Source of the DNA: an uncultured Nitrospiraceae bacterium
GTDB taxonomy: Bacteria > Nitrospirota > Thermodesulfovibrionia > Thermodesulfovibrionales > Dissulfurispiraceae
Direction: 5' to 3'
Length of the DNA: 64,000 nucleotides
NCBI GenBank assembly: GCA_903822005.1
Contig: CAIJNL010000008.1
Coordinates: forward strand, 1-64,000
The position numbers were made by a program, and so were the translations under genes. Below the pieces are notes generated by a model. It was given only the letters and a program-made list of their open reading frames with translations. It ran no database searches and was not told the origin of the DNA. Position 1 is the first letter of the stretch. Each line of letters opens with the position of its first letter. Positions 46,957-57,258 of the stretch are shown here, one piece after another.

Positions 46957-47577
46957 ATGCATACAATGACATTAAAACAGTTCATAAAGAGAATTTTTCT
47001 GATAGAGATAATGCAGGGTATGGCGCTAACCCTTAAGATGATGTTCACGCATGCGGTCACCCGTCAGTTTCCTGAAGAGAGAAGGGACCCTATTCCGGGT
47101 TTCAGGGGGAGGCACGCTTTTGTCAGAGACAGCAAGACAGGGAAAGAAAAATGCATCATGTGCATGAAATGCTCCACGGTATGCCCGTCGCAATGCATTT
47201 ACATCTCGAAACAGAAACGGGAAGAGGACGGCAAATTCTATCTTGCACAATTCGATATCGAGGCATTGAGATGCATTTTCTGCGGATACTGCGTAGAGGT
47301 CTGCCCGGTATGCGCACTGGTCCTCACTGAAGAATTCGAGTATTCGGCATATACGAAGGAAGAGATCTATTTCACGAGGGAAAAACTTTTGGCGAACTGG
47401 GATGAGTTTGCGGCAAAACAGAAAGTAGAGACATATTTCAACAAATTCTGGAGACCGGAAGGACTGGATACTTCAAAAATGACCAAGTTTAAGCGGGAGC
47501 AGGGGCCGGTGCTTCTGAAACCGGGTGCAGCAACACCCGAGGCCGCACAGGTCCCCGCAGAAAAGGAGACAGCGTGA
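46957..47577 (+). CDS. nuoI: NADH-quinone oxidoreductase subunit I
   Basis: A 206-residue ferredoxin-like subunit with two [4Fe-4S] sites: CIMCMKCSTVCP and CIFCGYCVEVCP. With no NuoEFG encoded here it may be the entry point for electrons from ferredoxin. A C-terminal Ala/Pro/Glu-rich tail (about 180-206) extends past the usual end. ATG 46966 is an alternative start. Confidence 0.93.
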   Translation: MHTMTLKQFIKRIFLIEIMQGMALTLKMMFTHAVTRQFPEERRDPIPGFRGRHAFVRDSKTGKEKCIMCMKCSTVCPSQCIYISKQKREEDGKFYLAQFDIEALRCIFCGYCVEVCPVCALVLTEEFEYSAYTKEEIYFTREKLLANWDEFAAKQKVETYFNKFWRPEGLDTSKMTKFKREQGPVLLKPGAATPEAAQVPAEKETA

Positions 47578-48086
47578 TTACGGTACCCCAGCTATTTTTC
47601 GCTTATTTTGCCGTTGCCATGACAGTGCTGTCTTTGCTGGTCATAACAGCAAAGAATCCGGTTAACAGCGTGCTATGGATGCTGGCGCTCTTCTTTCACA
47701 TTGCCGGGCTCTATCTTTTTCTCAACGCGGAATTTCTTGCTGCAGTTCAGCTCATCCTTTATGCAGGCGCCATACTGGTCCTGTTCCTGTTCGTAATCAT
47801 GATGCTGAATGTAAAGGACGAAATAATAGGAAAGAGATTTATCAAAGGCTGGCCGGTCGGCATCGCACTGGTCATGTCGATACTGGCAGTCATTTATTTC
47901 CCGATAAGCAGGCTGATTCAGGGGCCTGCCGGACAGTATACGATTGAGGCCATCAGGGCAGAGACGAATTCAAAGGTACTGGGCAGGGTCCTCTACACGG
48001 ATTATCTTTTCCCCTTTGAAGTAGCATCCCTGATTCTGCTGATCGCAATCGTTGGGGCCATGGTGTTGGCCAAGAGAAGGGCGTAA
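47574..48086 (+). CDS. nuoJ: NADH-quinone oxidoreductase subunit J
   Basis: A 170-residue, five-TM membrane subunit. [52 protein letters not shown] is (in pieces) the NuoJ core. GTG start overlaps the nuoI stop by 4 bp. Confidence 0.93.
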   Translation: MITVPQLFFAYFAVAMTVLSLLVITAKNPVNSVLWMLALFFHIAGLYLFLNAEFLAAVQLILYAGAILVLFLFVIMMLNVKDEIIGKRFIKGWPVGIALVMSILAVIYFPISRLIQGPAGQYTIEAIRAETNSKVLGRVLYTDYLFPFEVASLILLIAIVGAMVLAKRRA

Positions 48087-48094
48087 GGAGGCAC

Positions 48095-48397
48095 ATGGTA
48101 CCTTTAAACTGGTATATCATACTTAGCGCTATAATATTTTTGATCGGTGTCGCCGGCTTTCTGACAAGAAGGAACGTATTCATAATGCTGATGTCCATCG
48201 AACTCATGCTGAATGCAGTCAATATCAGCCTTGTGGCATTCAGCCATTACCTGCAGGACATGAGAGGACAGATATTCGTCATTTTCATAATAACGGTTGC
48301 GGCAGCAGAAGCTGCCATAGGACTGGCGATCATCGTCTCCCTCTTCAGGAACAAGCAGAAGATGCATGCCGATGAAATAGCGGAGATGAGGGGATAA
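48095..48397 (+). CDS. nuoK: NADH-quinone oxidoreductase subunit K
   Basis: A 100-residue, three-TM subunit. [21 protein letters not shown] with the channel Glu and [17 protein letters not shown] with the second are intact. Shine-Dalgarno aaggagg. Confidence 0.94.
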   Translation: MVPLNWYIILSAIIFLIGVAGFLTRRNVFIMLMSIELMLNAVNISLVAFSHYLQDMRGQIFVIFIITVAAAEAAIGLAIIVSLFRNKQKMHADEIAEMRG

Positions 48398-48400
48398 GCG

Positions 48401-50326
48401 ATGATTAACTATATTCTCATACCGGTCCTGCCGCTCGCGGCCTTTGTCATAAATATTATATTCGGAAAATTCTTTTTCAAGGAGAAATCCCACTGGATAG
48501 CGATCCTGGCCGTTTTCGGCTCGTTCGTCCTTTCGGTCATCACATTCGCCGAGGTTGCCGCTGGTAAAACAATCAACTACGATGCCTTCAGCTGGATCGT
48601 TTCGGGCAGCTTCAATGTTAGTTTTGGACTCCTTATAGATCAGCTTACCGCGATCATGCTGATCGTGGTAACGAGTGTGAGCCTGCTTGTTCATGTCTAT
48701 TCAGTCGGTTATATGCATGGCGACAAAGGCTATTACCGCTTTTTCTCTTACCTCAGTCTTTTTACATTTTCTATGCTCATGCTGGTTACCGCAAACAATC
48801 TCCTGCAGCTCTATTTCGGCTGGGAGGCAGTCGGTCTCTGTTCCTATTTCCTGATCGGGTTCTGGTACGAGAAGAAGAGCGCGGCTGACGCTGGCAAGAA
48901 GGCCTTTATCGTGAACCGCTTCGGAGACTTCGGCTTCGGCCTTGGCGTGATCATGATTTTCCTCTTCATCGGAGCAATCAATTACACCGATATTTTCGCT
49001 AACATATCTACGCTTCAGGGCAAGACCATAACGATGCTCGGCCATGATTTTGACCTGATTACAGTCATAGCCCTGCTGCTGTTCTGCGGCGCGGTCGGCA
49101 AATCAGCGCAGATTCCGCTGCATGTCTGGCTGCCTGATGCCATGGAAGGCCCCACACCGGTAAGCGCCCTCATCCACGCAGCTACAATGGTCACTGCGGG
49201 TGTGTTTATGGTGGCGCGCTTTAATCCCGTGTTCAGCCTTTCGGAAGTTGCCATGAATACAGTTGCCATTACCGGCGCGGTCACCAGCCTTTTTGCTGCA
49301 ACGATAGCGCTTGTACAGAACGATATAAAGAGGATCATCGCATATTCGACAGTGAGTCAGCTCGGCTACATGTTTCTCGCCTGCGGCGTAGGAGCATACG
49401 GCGCGGGAGTCTTTCATCTTTTTACACATGCCTATTTCAAGGCCCTCCTGTTCCTCGGTGCGGGAAGTGTAATGCATGCAATGGGCGGGGAGCTGGATAT
49501 TCAGAAGATGGGCGGCCTGAGGAAATATATGCCGGTCACTTTCTGGACATTCCTGATTGCCTCACTGAGTATCGCGGGAGTCCCCGGGCTGGCAGGCTTC
49601 TTCAGCAAGGATGAAATCCTCTGGCTTGCATACAACGGAGGCGCTGTCGGCAAGACAGTCTGGCTGATGGGAACTCTTGTCGCAGGGCTGACAGCATTTT
49701 ACAGTTTCAGGATCATTTATCTGGCTTTCTTCGGAAAGTTCAGGGGAACGCATGAGCAGGAGCACCATCTGCATGAATCGCCGACCTCAATGACCCTTCC
49801 GCTTGTAGTGCTTGCTATTGGAGCACTGGCTGCGGGATGGATCGGCATACCGGCCCTCCTCGGCGGCAATAACTGGGTAGGACATTTCTTTGAGCCGGTA
49901 CTGGGTCATCCTCATGTACATGGAACTCATGCAGAGGAATGGATGGTTGTCGGGATATCCATTGCAGTCGCCTTTACCGGGATCCTGATCTCGACTATCT
50001 TCTATCTCTGGAAACCGCAGATACCGGTTCTGATCGGCGAGAAGTTCAAGGGAGTATACACTACGCTCTGGAATAAATATTATGTTGACGAGTTCTATGA
50101 CCGGATAATAGTCCAGCCCGCATTCTGGATAGCGAAAAATGTTCTGGTAGGTATCACGGACGCAAAGATCATCGAAGGCATTGTAAACGGGGTGCCGAAG
50201 CTGATCGGCAGCTTTGGAGAAAAGTTAAGGAAGTTACAGACAGGCTATGTGCAGCATTATGCATTGAGCATGGCAATCGGGCTTTTTGTAATACTCACCC
50301 TGGTATTGATAGCAGGAACAAGATAG
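48401..50326 (+). CDS. nuoL: NADH-quinone oxidoreductase subunit L
   Basis: A 641-residue antiporter-like pump with about 16 TM helices and the long lateral C-terminal helix. YFGWEAVGLCSYFLIGFW, KSAQIPLHVWLPDAMEGPTPVSALIHAATMVTAGVF and KRIIAYSTVSQLGYM carry the proton-path residues. His-rich loop (HEQEHHLHESP, about 450) is usual. 3 bp after nuoK. Confidence 0.95.
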   Translation: MINYILIPVLPLAAFVINIIFGKFFFKEKSHWIAILAVFGSFVLSVITFAEVAAGKTINYDAFSWIVSGSFNVSFGLLIDQLTAIMLIVVTSVSLLVHVYSVGYMHGDKGYYRFFSYLSLFTFSMLMLVTANNLLQLYFGWEAVGLCSYFLIGFWYEKKSAADAGKKAFIVNRFGDFGFGLGVIMIFLFIGAINYTDIFANISTLQGKTITMLGHDFDLITVIALLLFCGAVGKSAQIPLHVWLPDAMEGPTPVSALIHAATMVTAGVFMVARFNPVFSLSEVAMNTVAITGAVTSLFAATIALVQNDIKRIIAYSTVSQLGYMFLACGVGAYGAGVFHLFTHAYFKALLFLGAGSVMHAMGGELDIQKMGGLRKYMPVTFWTFLIASLSIAGVPGLAGFFSKDEILWLAYNGGAVGKTVWLMGTLVAGLTAFYSFRIIYLAFFGKFRGTHEQEHHLHESPTSMTLPLVVLAIGALAAGWIGIPALLGGNNWVGHFFEPVLGHPHVHGTHAEEWMVVGISIAVAFTGILISTIFYLWKPQIPVLIGEKFKGVYTTLWNKYYVDEFYDRIIVQPAFWIAKNVLVGITDAKIIEGIVNGVPKLIGSFGEKLRKLQTGYVQHYALSMAIGLFVILTLVLIAGTR

Positions 50327-50360
50327 GCCGCGCGGCATTATTATACAGGAGGATTCGGGA

Positions 50361-52001
50361 ATGCAAACGGGGCATGATGCACATATAAGCACCCCAGTAG
50401 AGAATACGGGCAGTTCGCCGCTGCTGCGGTCGCTCTTGCTTGTGCCTGTTATAGGCCTGGTTTTTTATTTAGGGGCGCTGGCTGTCGGGGTGATTAAATA
50501 TCCGGTCCTGAGCTGGGTCATCTTTCTGCCGATCGTGGGCGCAATAGCTCTCCTTTTTATTCCGCGCAAGAATGAGAAACTGATAAAGATGACCGCCTTT
50601 GTACTCAGTGTTGTCGTCTTTCTGATGTGTATCCCTCTCTTTACCAATTTCGACAAGACCACCTCGAACATGCAGTTCGTAGAGAAATATGCCTGGGTAC
50701 CCGCGTTTAACATCAATTACGCGGTAGGCATCGACGGTATCAGTATGCTGTTTGTTCTTCTCTCTGCCCTGCTCACGATCCTGTGCGTGACGGTCTCATG
50801 GAATGCGATAACCGACAAGGTCAAGGAATTTTATGCGTCCCTGCTTCTCCTGGAGGGCGCAATGATAGGCGTATTCTGCAGCCTCGACCTTTTCCTTTTC
50901 TATATCTTCTGGGAAGCCATGCTGATCCCCATGTTTATAATGATCGGGGTCTGGGGTGGTCCCAACAGGGTCTATGCCGCGATCAAGTTCTTCCTCTACA
51001 CCCTGATCGGAAGCCTGCTGATGCTGATCGGCATAATCGTGCTTTTCTTCTATAATGGGCGCTCATTCGATATCCTCCAGATGATGACAACGAATTATCC
51101 GTATGATATGCAGTTGATACTCTTCTGGGCCTTCTTTTCTGCCTTTGCGGTCAAGGTCCCGATGTTCCCGGTCCATACCTGGCTGCCGGATGCGCATACT
51201 GAAGCCCCGACGGCGGGCAGTGTAATACTTGCCGGAATACTCATCAAGATGGGCGCATACGGTTTTCTGAGATTTAATATGCCTTTCTTTCCGCAGGCAA
51301 CTGTAGCCATGGCTCCTGCCATGATGGTGCTGTCGGTAATCGCGATCATCTATGGCGCTGTCATCTGCCTTGGACAGACAGACCTCAAGAGGCTGATCGC
51401 CTATAGTTCGGTAAGTCATATGGGGTTCGTTACCTTAGGCATTTTTGCCCTGAACTTTCAGGGCATACAGGGCGGGATCCTGCAGATGATCAATCATGGA
51501 ATTGTGACCGGCGCGCTCTTCCTTTGCGTAGGAATGGTGTATGAGCGGACTCATACCAGGGCCATAGCGGATTACGGCGGGGCAGCAGCTCCCCTGCCGG
51601 TATATGCCGGACTCTTTATGATCTTTACTCTCGCAGCGGTCGGATTGCCCGGAACGAACGGTTTTGTCGGCGAATTCCTCATACTGGTCGGCGGCTTTAC
51701 AGCCTCCAAGCTGCTCGGCGCGCTCGCGGCAACCGGTATTATTATCGGCGCGGCATACATGCTCTGGCTCTACCAGAATATGTTTTTTGTACGCACGAAT
51801 CCGAAGCTATTGGGACTGACTGATATAAATGAGAGGGAAATCCTGACCCTGCTGCCCCTGGTAATACTCGTATTCTGGATCGGTTTTTATCCGAATACGT
51901 TTCTCAGCTTTATGGACGCATCAGTACAGCATCTGATCGAGCGAATCAGTACGGCGGGACAGCTGCAGTTATCACAGCATTTAGGAGCGATTCCAAGATG
52001 A
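50361..52001 (+). CDS. nuoM: NADH-quinone oxidoreductase subunit M
   Basis: A 546-residue antiporter-like pump. FYIFWEAMLIPMFIMIGVWGG, KVPMFPVHTWLPDAHTEAPTAGSVILAGILIKMGAYGFLR and KRLIAYSSVSHMGFV are intact. Slightly longer than usual at the N-terminus (about 40 residues). Shine-Dalgarno aggagg; 34 bp after nuoL. Confidence 0.95.
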   Translation: MQTGHDAHISTPVENTGSSPLLRSLLLVPVIGLVFYLGALAVGVIKYPVLSWVIFLPIVGAIALLFIPRKNEKLIKMTAFVLSVVVFLMCIPLFTNFDKTTSNMQFVEKYAWVPAFNINYAVGIDGISMLFVLLSALLTILCVTVSWNAITDKVKEFYASLLLLEGAMIGVFCSLDLFLFYIFWEAMLIPMFIMIGVWGGPNRVYAAIKFFLYTLIGSLLMLIGIIVLFFYNGRSFDILQMMTTNYPYDMQLILFWAFFSAFAVKVPMFPVHTWLPDAHTEAPTAGSVILAGILIKMGAYGFLRFNMPFFPQATVAMAPAMMVLSVIAIIYGAVICLGQTDLKRLIAYSSVSHMGFVTLGIFALNFQGIQGGILQMINHGIVTGALFLCVGMVYERTHTRAIADYGGAAAPLPVYAGLFMIFTLAAVGLPGTNGFVGEFLILVGGFTASKLLGALAATGIIIGAAYMLWLYQNMFFVRTNPKLLGLTDINEREILTLLPLVILVFWIGFYPNTFLSFMDASVQHLIERISTAGQLQLSQHLGAIPR

Positions 52002-53380
52002 ATATTCCATTTCCAGACCTGACCCCTGTCATACCAGAAATCATTCTCACGGTTTTCGCATCGATATTCCTTATTATTGAGATCTTTACTGAGCGGAAAT
52101 CAGTACTTGGTTACCTGAGTATTCTGGCGGCCGGCGTTGGCCTCTATGTGCTTCCGATGAGTCAGGGTGAGACCTTCGGCGGGATGTTCATCAGCGACAG
52201 CTTCAGCACCTATTTCAAGGTGATCTTCCTTATCAATGTAATCCTTACTGTTCTGATTTCCCTGAAGTATCTCAGGAAGGAGAACACGGAGCACGGAGAA
52301 TACTACAGCCTGATCCTCTTTTCGACCGTGGGAATGATGCTGATGGCATCGGCCAAGGACATGATTGTCCTTTATCTTGGACTCGAACTGATGGCGCTCA
52401 GTACGTATATTCTTGCCGGGTTCAAGAGGCAGGACATCAAATCAAATGAAGCGGCCATAAAGTACTTTTTACTGGGGGCATTTTCTTCGGCTTTATTGCT
52501 CTTCGGTATCTCCCTGCTTTATGGCATGACGGCAACTACTGATATTTATCAGATAGCAGCTTTTTTGAAAAAGAGCGGGACCACGCCCGTGCTTATGGTG
52601 AGCATGGTCCTTATAATAGTCGCCTTTTCGTTCAAGATAGCTGCCGCGCCGTTTCACATGTGGGCCCCGGATGTATATGAAGGTGCGCCTACTTCTGTGA
52701 CCGCTTTTATGTCAGTTGGACCAAAGGCTGCGGGTTTTGCGGTCATCGGCAGGGTATTCTTTGAGGCCTTTGGAAGCGTGCAGGCAGACTGGACAGTGAT
52801 ACTCATCGGGATATGCATACTTACCATGGCGGTCGGAAATATCGTCGCCCTCGTGCAGACCAACATCAAAAGGATGCTCGCTTATTCCTCTATCGCCCAT
52901 GCCGGTTATGCCCTTCTGGGCATTATTGTCGGCACGCCTGCAGGCATGGAAGCGGTGAAGGTTTATCTCTTAATCTATGCTTTTATGAATATCGGGGCGT
53001 TCGCAATTGTGATTCTGCTCGATAAAGGCGAGGAGATAAGTGATTATGCCGGCTTGGCAAAAAGCCATCCTCTTGTTGCCGCCATTATGCTTGTTTTCAT
53101 GTTCTCGCTCACCGGCATTCCGCCCACAGCCGGCTTTATCGGAAAGTTTAATCTCTTTGCCATAGCGGTCAATGCTGATTATACCTGGCTCGTAGTTGTT
53201 GCGGTTATTTTCAGTGCCATCTCGGCGTATTATTATTTGCGGGTAGTTATGAATATGTATATGAAAACTTCTACAGGTGATGCTTCTATTACAATTTCAC
53301 CAAGCCTCGGCATAGCCCTGTTTGTAACGGTCGCTGCCATGTTTGCAATAGGAATATTTCCGTCCCTCGTGATACCGTGA
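51998..53380 (+). CDS. nuoN: NADH-quinone oxidoreductase subunit N
   Basis: A 460-residue antiporter-like pump. YLGLELMALSTYILAGF, KIAAAPFHMWAPDVYEGAPTSVTAFMSVGPKAAGFA and KRMLAYSSIAHAGYALLG are intact. Overlaps the nuoM stop by 4 bp. Last gene of the eleven-gene set A-B-C-D-H-I-J-K-L-M-N. Confidence 0.95.
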   Translation: MNIPFPDLTPVIPEIILTVFASIFLIIEIFTERKSVLGYLSILAAGVGLYVLPMSQGETFGGMFISDSFSTYFKVIFLINVILTVLISLKYLRKENTEHGEYYSLILFSTVGMMLMASAKDMIVLYLGLELMALSTYILAGFKRQDIKSNEAAIKYFLLGAFSSALLLFGISLLYGMTATTDIYQIAAFLKKSGTTPVLMVSMVLIIVAFSFKIAAAPFHMWAPDVYEGAPTSVTAFMSVGPKAAGFAVIGRVFFEAFGSVQADWTVILIGICILTMAVGNIVALVQTNIKRMLAYSSIAHAGYALLGIIVGTPAGMEAVKVYLLIYAFMNIGAFAIVILLDKGEEISDYAGLAKSHPLVAAIMLVFMFSLTGIPPTAGFIGKFNLFAIAVNADYTWLVVVAVIFSAISAYYYLRVVMNMYMKTSTGDASITISPSLGIALFVTVAAMFAIGIFPSLVIP

Positions 53381-53503
53381 TTCCGGAAGCATTCTGTTTT
53401 AAAGGCGCGGACTTGTAAATACATTGAAGTATCCATTAAAATTTAGGGTTTGGCGGGCATAAGGATTTAACAAATAGATTTGACAGCTGGCTGTAATATT
53501 GGA

Positions 53504-53520
53504 ATCTAATGTTGTTAGAT
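53504..53520. promoter_or_regulatory. Palindrome upstream of the ech operon
   Basis: atctaatgttgttagat, 6-bp perfect arms and a 5-bp centre, 28 bp before the start codon. TTGACA (53490-53495) stands 14 bp earlier, with no good -10 at 17 bp. It is a candidate operator for hydrogenase control; the FadR-type site is absent here. Confidence 0.45.
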
Positions 53521-53547
53521 GAATACATTATCTGAAAGGAGTAGATT

Positions 53548-55524
53548 GTGGAAGGGTACGTATTGGCTCTATTGGCGCTAGCCACGCTATTACCTGCCTT
53601 CTGTGCTGCGATCTGTTACGTAATAAAAAACAGAGCAGTACGCAATTTTGTGGTGGTCGTGAATACCCTGGTCCTGTTTTTTATAACCTGGGAATTTGTA
53701 CGGCTGCTGATGGGATCCAACGGCAGCATCAGGATCAACGAAGGGTCCCTGCCGGCGCATCTTGGCGAAGTCATCAAGTATCTGGATGTTCTGCTGCTCG
53801 GATTTATCGGGTATCAGGGACTGAAGCTGAAAAAGCCCCTGATTGTTGCGCTCACCCTGGCGCAGCTGGTACCGGTAATATTCTTTGAGTTTTTCATGGG
53901 TGTCCATGAGCCGACAGCCGCATTTGTAATCGACTACCTGTCGGTCGTCCTAATCCTTCTCATTTCTCTCGTAGGACCTATCATAGCGATTTTTGCGATA
54001 GGTTATATGGAAGAACATGAACATCACCTGCACCTCGCAAAAACAAAGCAGCCCGCATTCTTTATGGTGATTATCGGTTTCCTCGGCGCCATGAATGCGC
54101 TGGTCATGACGAACAATCTTTCCTGGATGTATTTTTTCTGGGAAGTGACCACCCTCTGTTCTTTCCTCCTGATCAAGCACGATGAAAACGAAATTTCGAT
54201 CACCAATGCTGTCAGGGCATTATGGATGAACCTAACCGGAGGAGTGGCTTTCATCGCAGCTATCATCATCATCTATCAGGTGAAGGGAACGCTTTCCGTT
54301 GAAGATATCGCCGTAGCTCCTGTAGCCGGCGCGTTTACGGGGCTCTTCCCGATAGCTCTCGGCCTGCTCTGTATCGCAGGTTTTACAAAATCGGCGCAGT
54401 TCCCGTTCCAGAGCTGGCTGCTCGGCGCGATGGTTGCACCGACCCCGGTCTCGGCCCTGCTGCATTCCAGCACAATGGTAAAGGCGGGTGTCTATCTGGT
54501 TGTCAGGATCGCCCCGGCTTTTATAGGCACCATCCTTGGTGATATGGTGGCCATTGCCGGAGCGTTCACATTTATGGCTGCATCGGCAGTTGCCATCAGC
54601 CAGAGCAACGCAAAGCGGGTGCTCGCATATTCTACGATTGCCAACCTGGGCCTGATAATATGCTGCGCCGGTATCGGCAACTATGTCGCCCTTGCCGCCG
54701 CAATCCTGCTTATCGTCTTCCATGGCGTTTCGAAAGGCCTGCTCTTCCTCTGCGTCGGCACAATTGAACAGGGCATCGGAAGCCGTAATATCGAAGATAT
54801 GCAGGGTGTTATGAAGATAATGCCGGTTACGACAATCATTATGGTCATAGGCATGATCTCGATGCTGCTCCCGCCTTTCGGCGTTCTGATCACAAAGTGG
54901 CTTGCGATAGAGGCAGCCGTATCAATGCCTCTGGTATTGCTGCTGATCGTTCTGGGCAGCGCCTGCACCGTTGTGTTCTGGTCGAAGTGGATCGGCACAG
55001 TGCTTACCATGTCATATAAACCGAAATATGCGATAGAGAACATACCTACATCGATAAAGGCCGCGCTGGGAATACTAATCCTGGCGGTTTTCGTAGTTTG
55101 CGTCGGCATAGCGCCTATGTATAACGCTCTTATAGACCCCCAGCTGAAGGCATTCCATCTTACGGACAAGATCCAGCTTATAGGAAGCCAGGGAGGTCTG
55201 TGGCTGACCGGCGGTTCGAATGTTGCAATCGGCGGATTTGCCGTTCTGGCCGTATTTACCATAATATTGGCCTTGTTCATAGCGATACCATACTACCTGC
55301 ACAAGGGCAAGTCGGCTGATTTAAGGGCGCCGTACCTGTGCGGTGAGAACATCGATTCAGACCTCCGTGGAGCGGAGTTTATGGGCCCTGGCGAGAAACC
55401 TGCAGGCACCCTGGTTCGCAACTATTATCTAACAGGGGCTTTTGGCGAAGAAAAGCTTACTCATGTGCTGAACCTGATTGCAGGGGCGATAATCATGTTA
55501 ATGCTCGGGATGGTGATAAGATGA
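53548..55524 (+). CDS. echA: Ech-type hydrogenase membrane subunit EchA (NuoL-like)
   Basis: A 658-residue antiporter-like subunit with about 16 TM helices. YFFWEVTTLCSFLLIKHDENEIS, KSAQFPFQSWLLGAMVAPTPVSALLHSSTMVKAGVYLVVR and KRVLAYSTIANLGLI are the pump motifs. The C-terminal loop PYLCGENIDSDLRGAEFMGPGE is typical of hydrogenase-linked members. GTG start with aaaggag. Ion translocation partner of the hydrogenase. Confidence 0.9.
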   Translation: MEGYVLALLALATLLPAFCAAICYVIKNRAVRNFVVVVNTLVLFFITWEFVRLLMGSNGSIRINEGSLPAHLGEVIKYLDVLLLGFIGYQGLKLKKPLIVALTLAQLVPVIFFEFFMGVHEPTAAFVIDYLSVVLILLISLVGPIIAIFAIGYMEEHEHHLHLAKTKQPAFFMVIIGFLGAMNALVMTNNLSWMYFFWEVTTLCSFLLIKHDENEISITNAVRALWMNLTGGVAFIAAIIIIYQVKGTLSVEDIAVAPVAGAFTGLFPIALGLLCIAGFTKSAQFPFQSWLLGAMVAPTPVSALLHSSTMVKAGVYLVVRIAPAFIGTILGDMVAIAGAFTFMAASAVAISQSNAKRVLAYSTIANLGLIICCAGIGNYVALAAAILLIVFHGVSKGLLFLCVGTIEQGIGSRNIEDMQGVMKIMPVTTIIMVIGMISMLLPPFGVLITKWLAIEAAVSMPLVLLLIVLGSACTVVFWSKWIGTVLTMSYKPKYAIENIPTSIKAALGILILAVFVVCVGIAPMYNALIDPQLKAFHLTDKIQLIGSQGGLWLTGGSNVAIGGFAVLAVFTIILALFIAIPYYLHKGKSADLRAPYLCGENIDSDLRGAEFMGPGEKPAGTLVRNYYLTGAFGEEKLTHVLNLIAGAIIMLMLGMVIR

Positions 55525-56375
55525 TAGACAATCTAATAATCTCATTAATAGCGATAGTTGGAGCACCGATTATAGGCGGTCTTCTGTTCGGCATTGACAG
55601 GCGGATAACCGCCCGTTTGCAGAACAGGTTCGGTCCCCCCATACTGCAGCCTTTTTATGATTTCTTCAAGCTGCTCGGAAAGGAAAGCATTGCAGTCAAC
55701 CAGATACAGATGATGTATGTTCTGTCCCATCTGTTCTTTGCGATTGCGGCCCTGCTGATGCTGGTGCTGAGGCAGGACCTGCTGATGCTGATGTTCATAT
55801 TCGCTTTTTCTACCATATCCCTCATTATCGGCGCCATGAGCGTACGTTCACCATACAGCAAAATCGGCGCACAGAGGGAAATAATGCAGATGCTGGCCTA
55901 TGAGCCGGTACTGCTGCTGATGGTATTCGGGGTATACAAAGTGACCGGAAGTTTTATGATCCAGAGCATACTCGACTACCCGATGCCGCTGATTTACTCT
56001 CTGCCCCTCGTATTTTTTGCGTTCCTGTATGTCCTCACCATCAAGCTGCGCAAGTCGCCGTTTGATTTTTCGACTTCCCATCACGGACACCAGGAATTGA
56101 TCAAGGGTTTGACCACGGAATTTTCGGGCACCCAGCTGGCGTTGATAGAACTGACCCACTGGTACGATCTGATGATCCTGCTGGGGCTTATCGCGCTCTT
56201 CTTCGCGCAGCCCCTGTGGGTGGGCATCCTGATAGCTCTTGGGGCCTATTTCCTTGAGATGGTCATCGACAATATTTGCGCCCGCGTAACGTGGCCGTGG
56301 ATGATTAAGGCAACCTGGCTGATCGGCGTCGGCACTGCCTTGGTCAACATCATCGGGCTCTATTTGAGACCATAA
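55521..56375 (+). CDS. echB: Ech-type hydrogenase membrane subunit EchB (NuoH-like)
   Basis: A 284-residue, eight-TM NuoH homologue. GIDRRITARLQNRFGPPILQPFYDFFKLLGKES and FDFSTSHHGHQELIKGLTTEFSG match EchB/HycD. It anchors the soluble hydrogenase module. ATGA overlap with echA. Confidence 0.9.
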   Translation: MIDNLIISLIAIVGAPIIGGLLFGIDRRITARLQNRFGPPILQPFYDFFKLLGKESIAVNQIQMMYVLSHLFFAIAALLMLVLRQDLLMLMFIFAFSTISLIIGAMSVRSPYSKIGAQREIMQMLAYEPVLLLMVFGVYKVTGSFMIQSILDYPMPLIYSLPLVFFAFLYVLTIKLRKSPFDFSTSHHGHQELIKGLTTEFSGTQLALIELTHWYDLMILLGLIALFFAQPLWVGILIALGAYFLEMVIDNICARVTWPWMIKATWLIGVGTALVNIIGLYLRP

Positions 56376-56390
56376 GGACGGTGGATAGAT

Positions 56391-56870
56391 ATGGGATTAA
56401 TGAATACATCAAGAATGAAGTCTCCCTGGATAATACATGTTAACTGTACTGCGTGCAACGGGTGCGATATCGAGGTGGTTGCAGCCCTGACCCCTATGTT
56501 TGACGTAGAACGCTTCGGCATTGTGAACGTGGGAAACCCTAAACATGCTGATGTTATGGTAGTTACCGGATGCGTGAATCCGAAGACCGCGAGGGTCCTG
56601 AAAAACATCTATGACCAGATGCCGGAACCGAAGCTTGTCCTTGCAATTGGCGCCTGCGGCGGCACCGGCGGTATCTTTGCAGAGTGCTACAACGTGCTTG
56701 GCGGTCCTGACAAGGTAATCCCGGTAGATGCCTATGTACCAGGCTGCCCGCCGAGACCGGAAGCGATTATTGACGGCGCCGTGGCTGCCCTCGGTCTGTT
56801 TGAGGCAAAGGCAAAGGCGATGAAAGAAAAGGCCAAGAAAGCAGCTGAAAAAGCAAAGGCCGAAGCCTAA
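56391..56870 (+). CDS. echC: Ech-type hydrogenase small subunit EchC (NuoB-like)
   Basis: A 159-residue subunit with one [4Fe-4S] cluster: Cys pair in NCTACNGCDIEVV, Cys in GACGGTGG and GCPPRPEAI. It lies next to the NiFe site. A Lys/Ala-rich helix tail (about 138-159) follows the core. Confidence 0.92.
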   Translation: MGLMNTSRMKSPWIIHVNCTACNGCDIEVVAALTPMFDVERFGIVNVGNPKHADVMVVTGCVNPKTARVLKNIYDQMPEPKLVLAIGACGGTGGIFAECYNVLGGPDKVIPVDAYVPGCPPRPEAIIDGAVAALGLFEAKAKAMKEKAKKAAEKAKAEA

Positions 56871-56885
56871 AGGAATGGAGGAGTT

Positions 56886-57257
56886 ATGATCGAAAATATA
56901 GCGGAAATAACAAAAGACCAGCTCCTTGGAGAGACACAGAAGATGTCCGGCCAGAACTATAGGTTTGTGACAACATCCTGTGTCGACCTGGGAGACGGCA
57001 ATCTTGACGTGCTGTATCATTTTGACAAGGACGCCAAGCTCCAGAATCTTCGCATAAAGGCAAAGAGGGGCGAGGAAGTGCCGAGCATATCGAAGATATA
57101 CCTTTGCGCGGTGCTCGTCGAAAATGAGATGAAGGAATTATTCGGGCTGAATGTTACGGGCATGGCCATTGATTACGGCGGGCATATGCTTCTTACGCCC
57201 GAGGCGCTGAAGAATCCTCAGTCCAAGATCACAATTGAACAGAGGGGTGAAAAATAA
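56886..57257 (+). CDS. echD: Ech-type hydrogenase subunit EchD (NuoC-like)
   Basis: A 123-residue NuoC-like protein. LYHFDKD, PSISKIYLCAVLVENEMKELFGLNVTGM is the 30-kDa-subunit region in short form. Shine-Dalgarno ggagg; it ends 1 bp before the echE start. Confidence 0.85.
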   Translation: MIENIAEITKDQLLGETQKMSGQNYRFVTTSCVDLGDGNLDVLYHFDKDAKLQNLRIKAKRGEEVPSISKIYLCAVLVENEMKELFGLNVTGMAIDYGGHMLLTPEALKNPQSKITIEQRGEK

Positions 57258-57258
57258 C

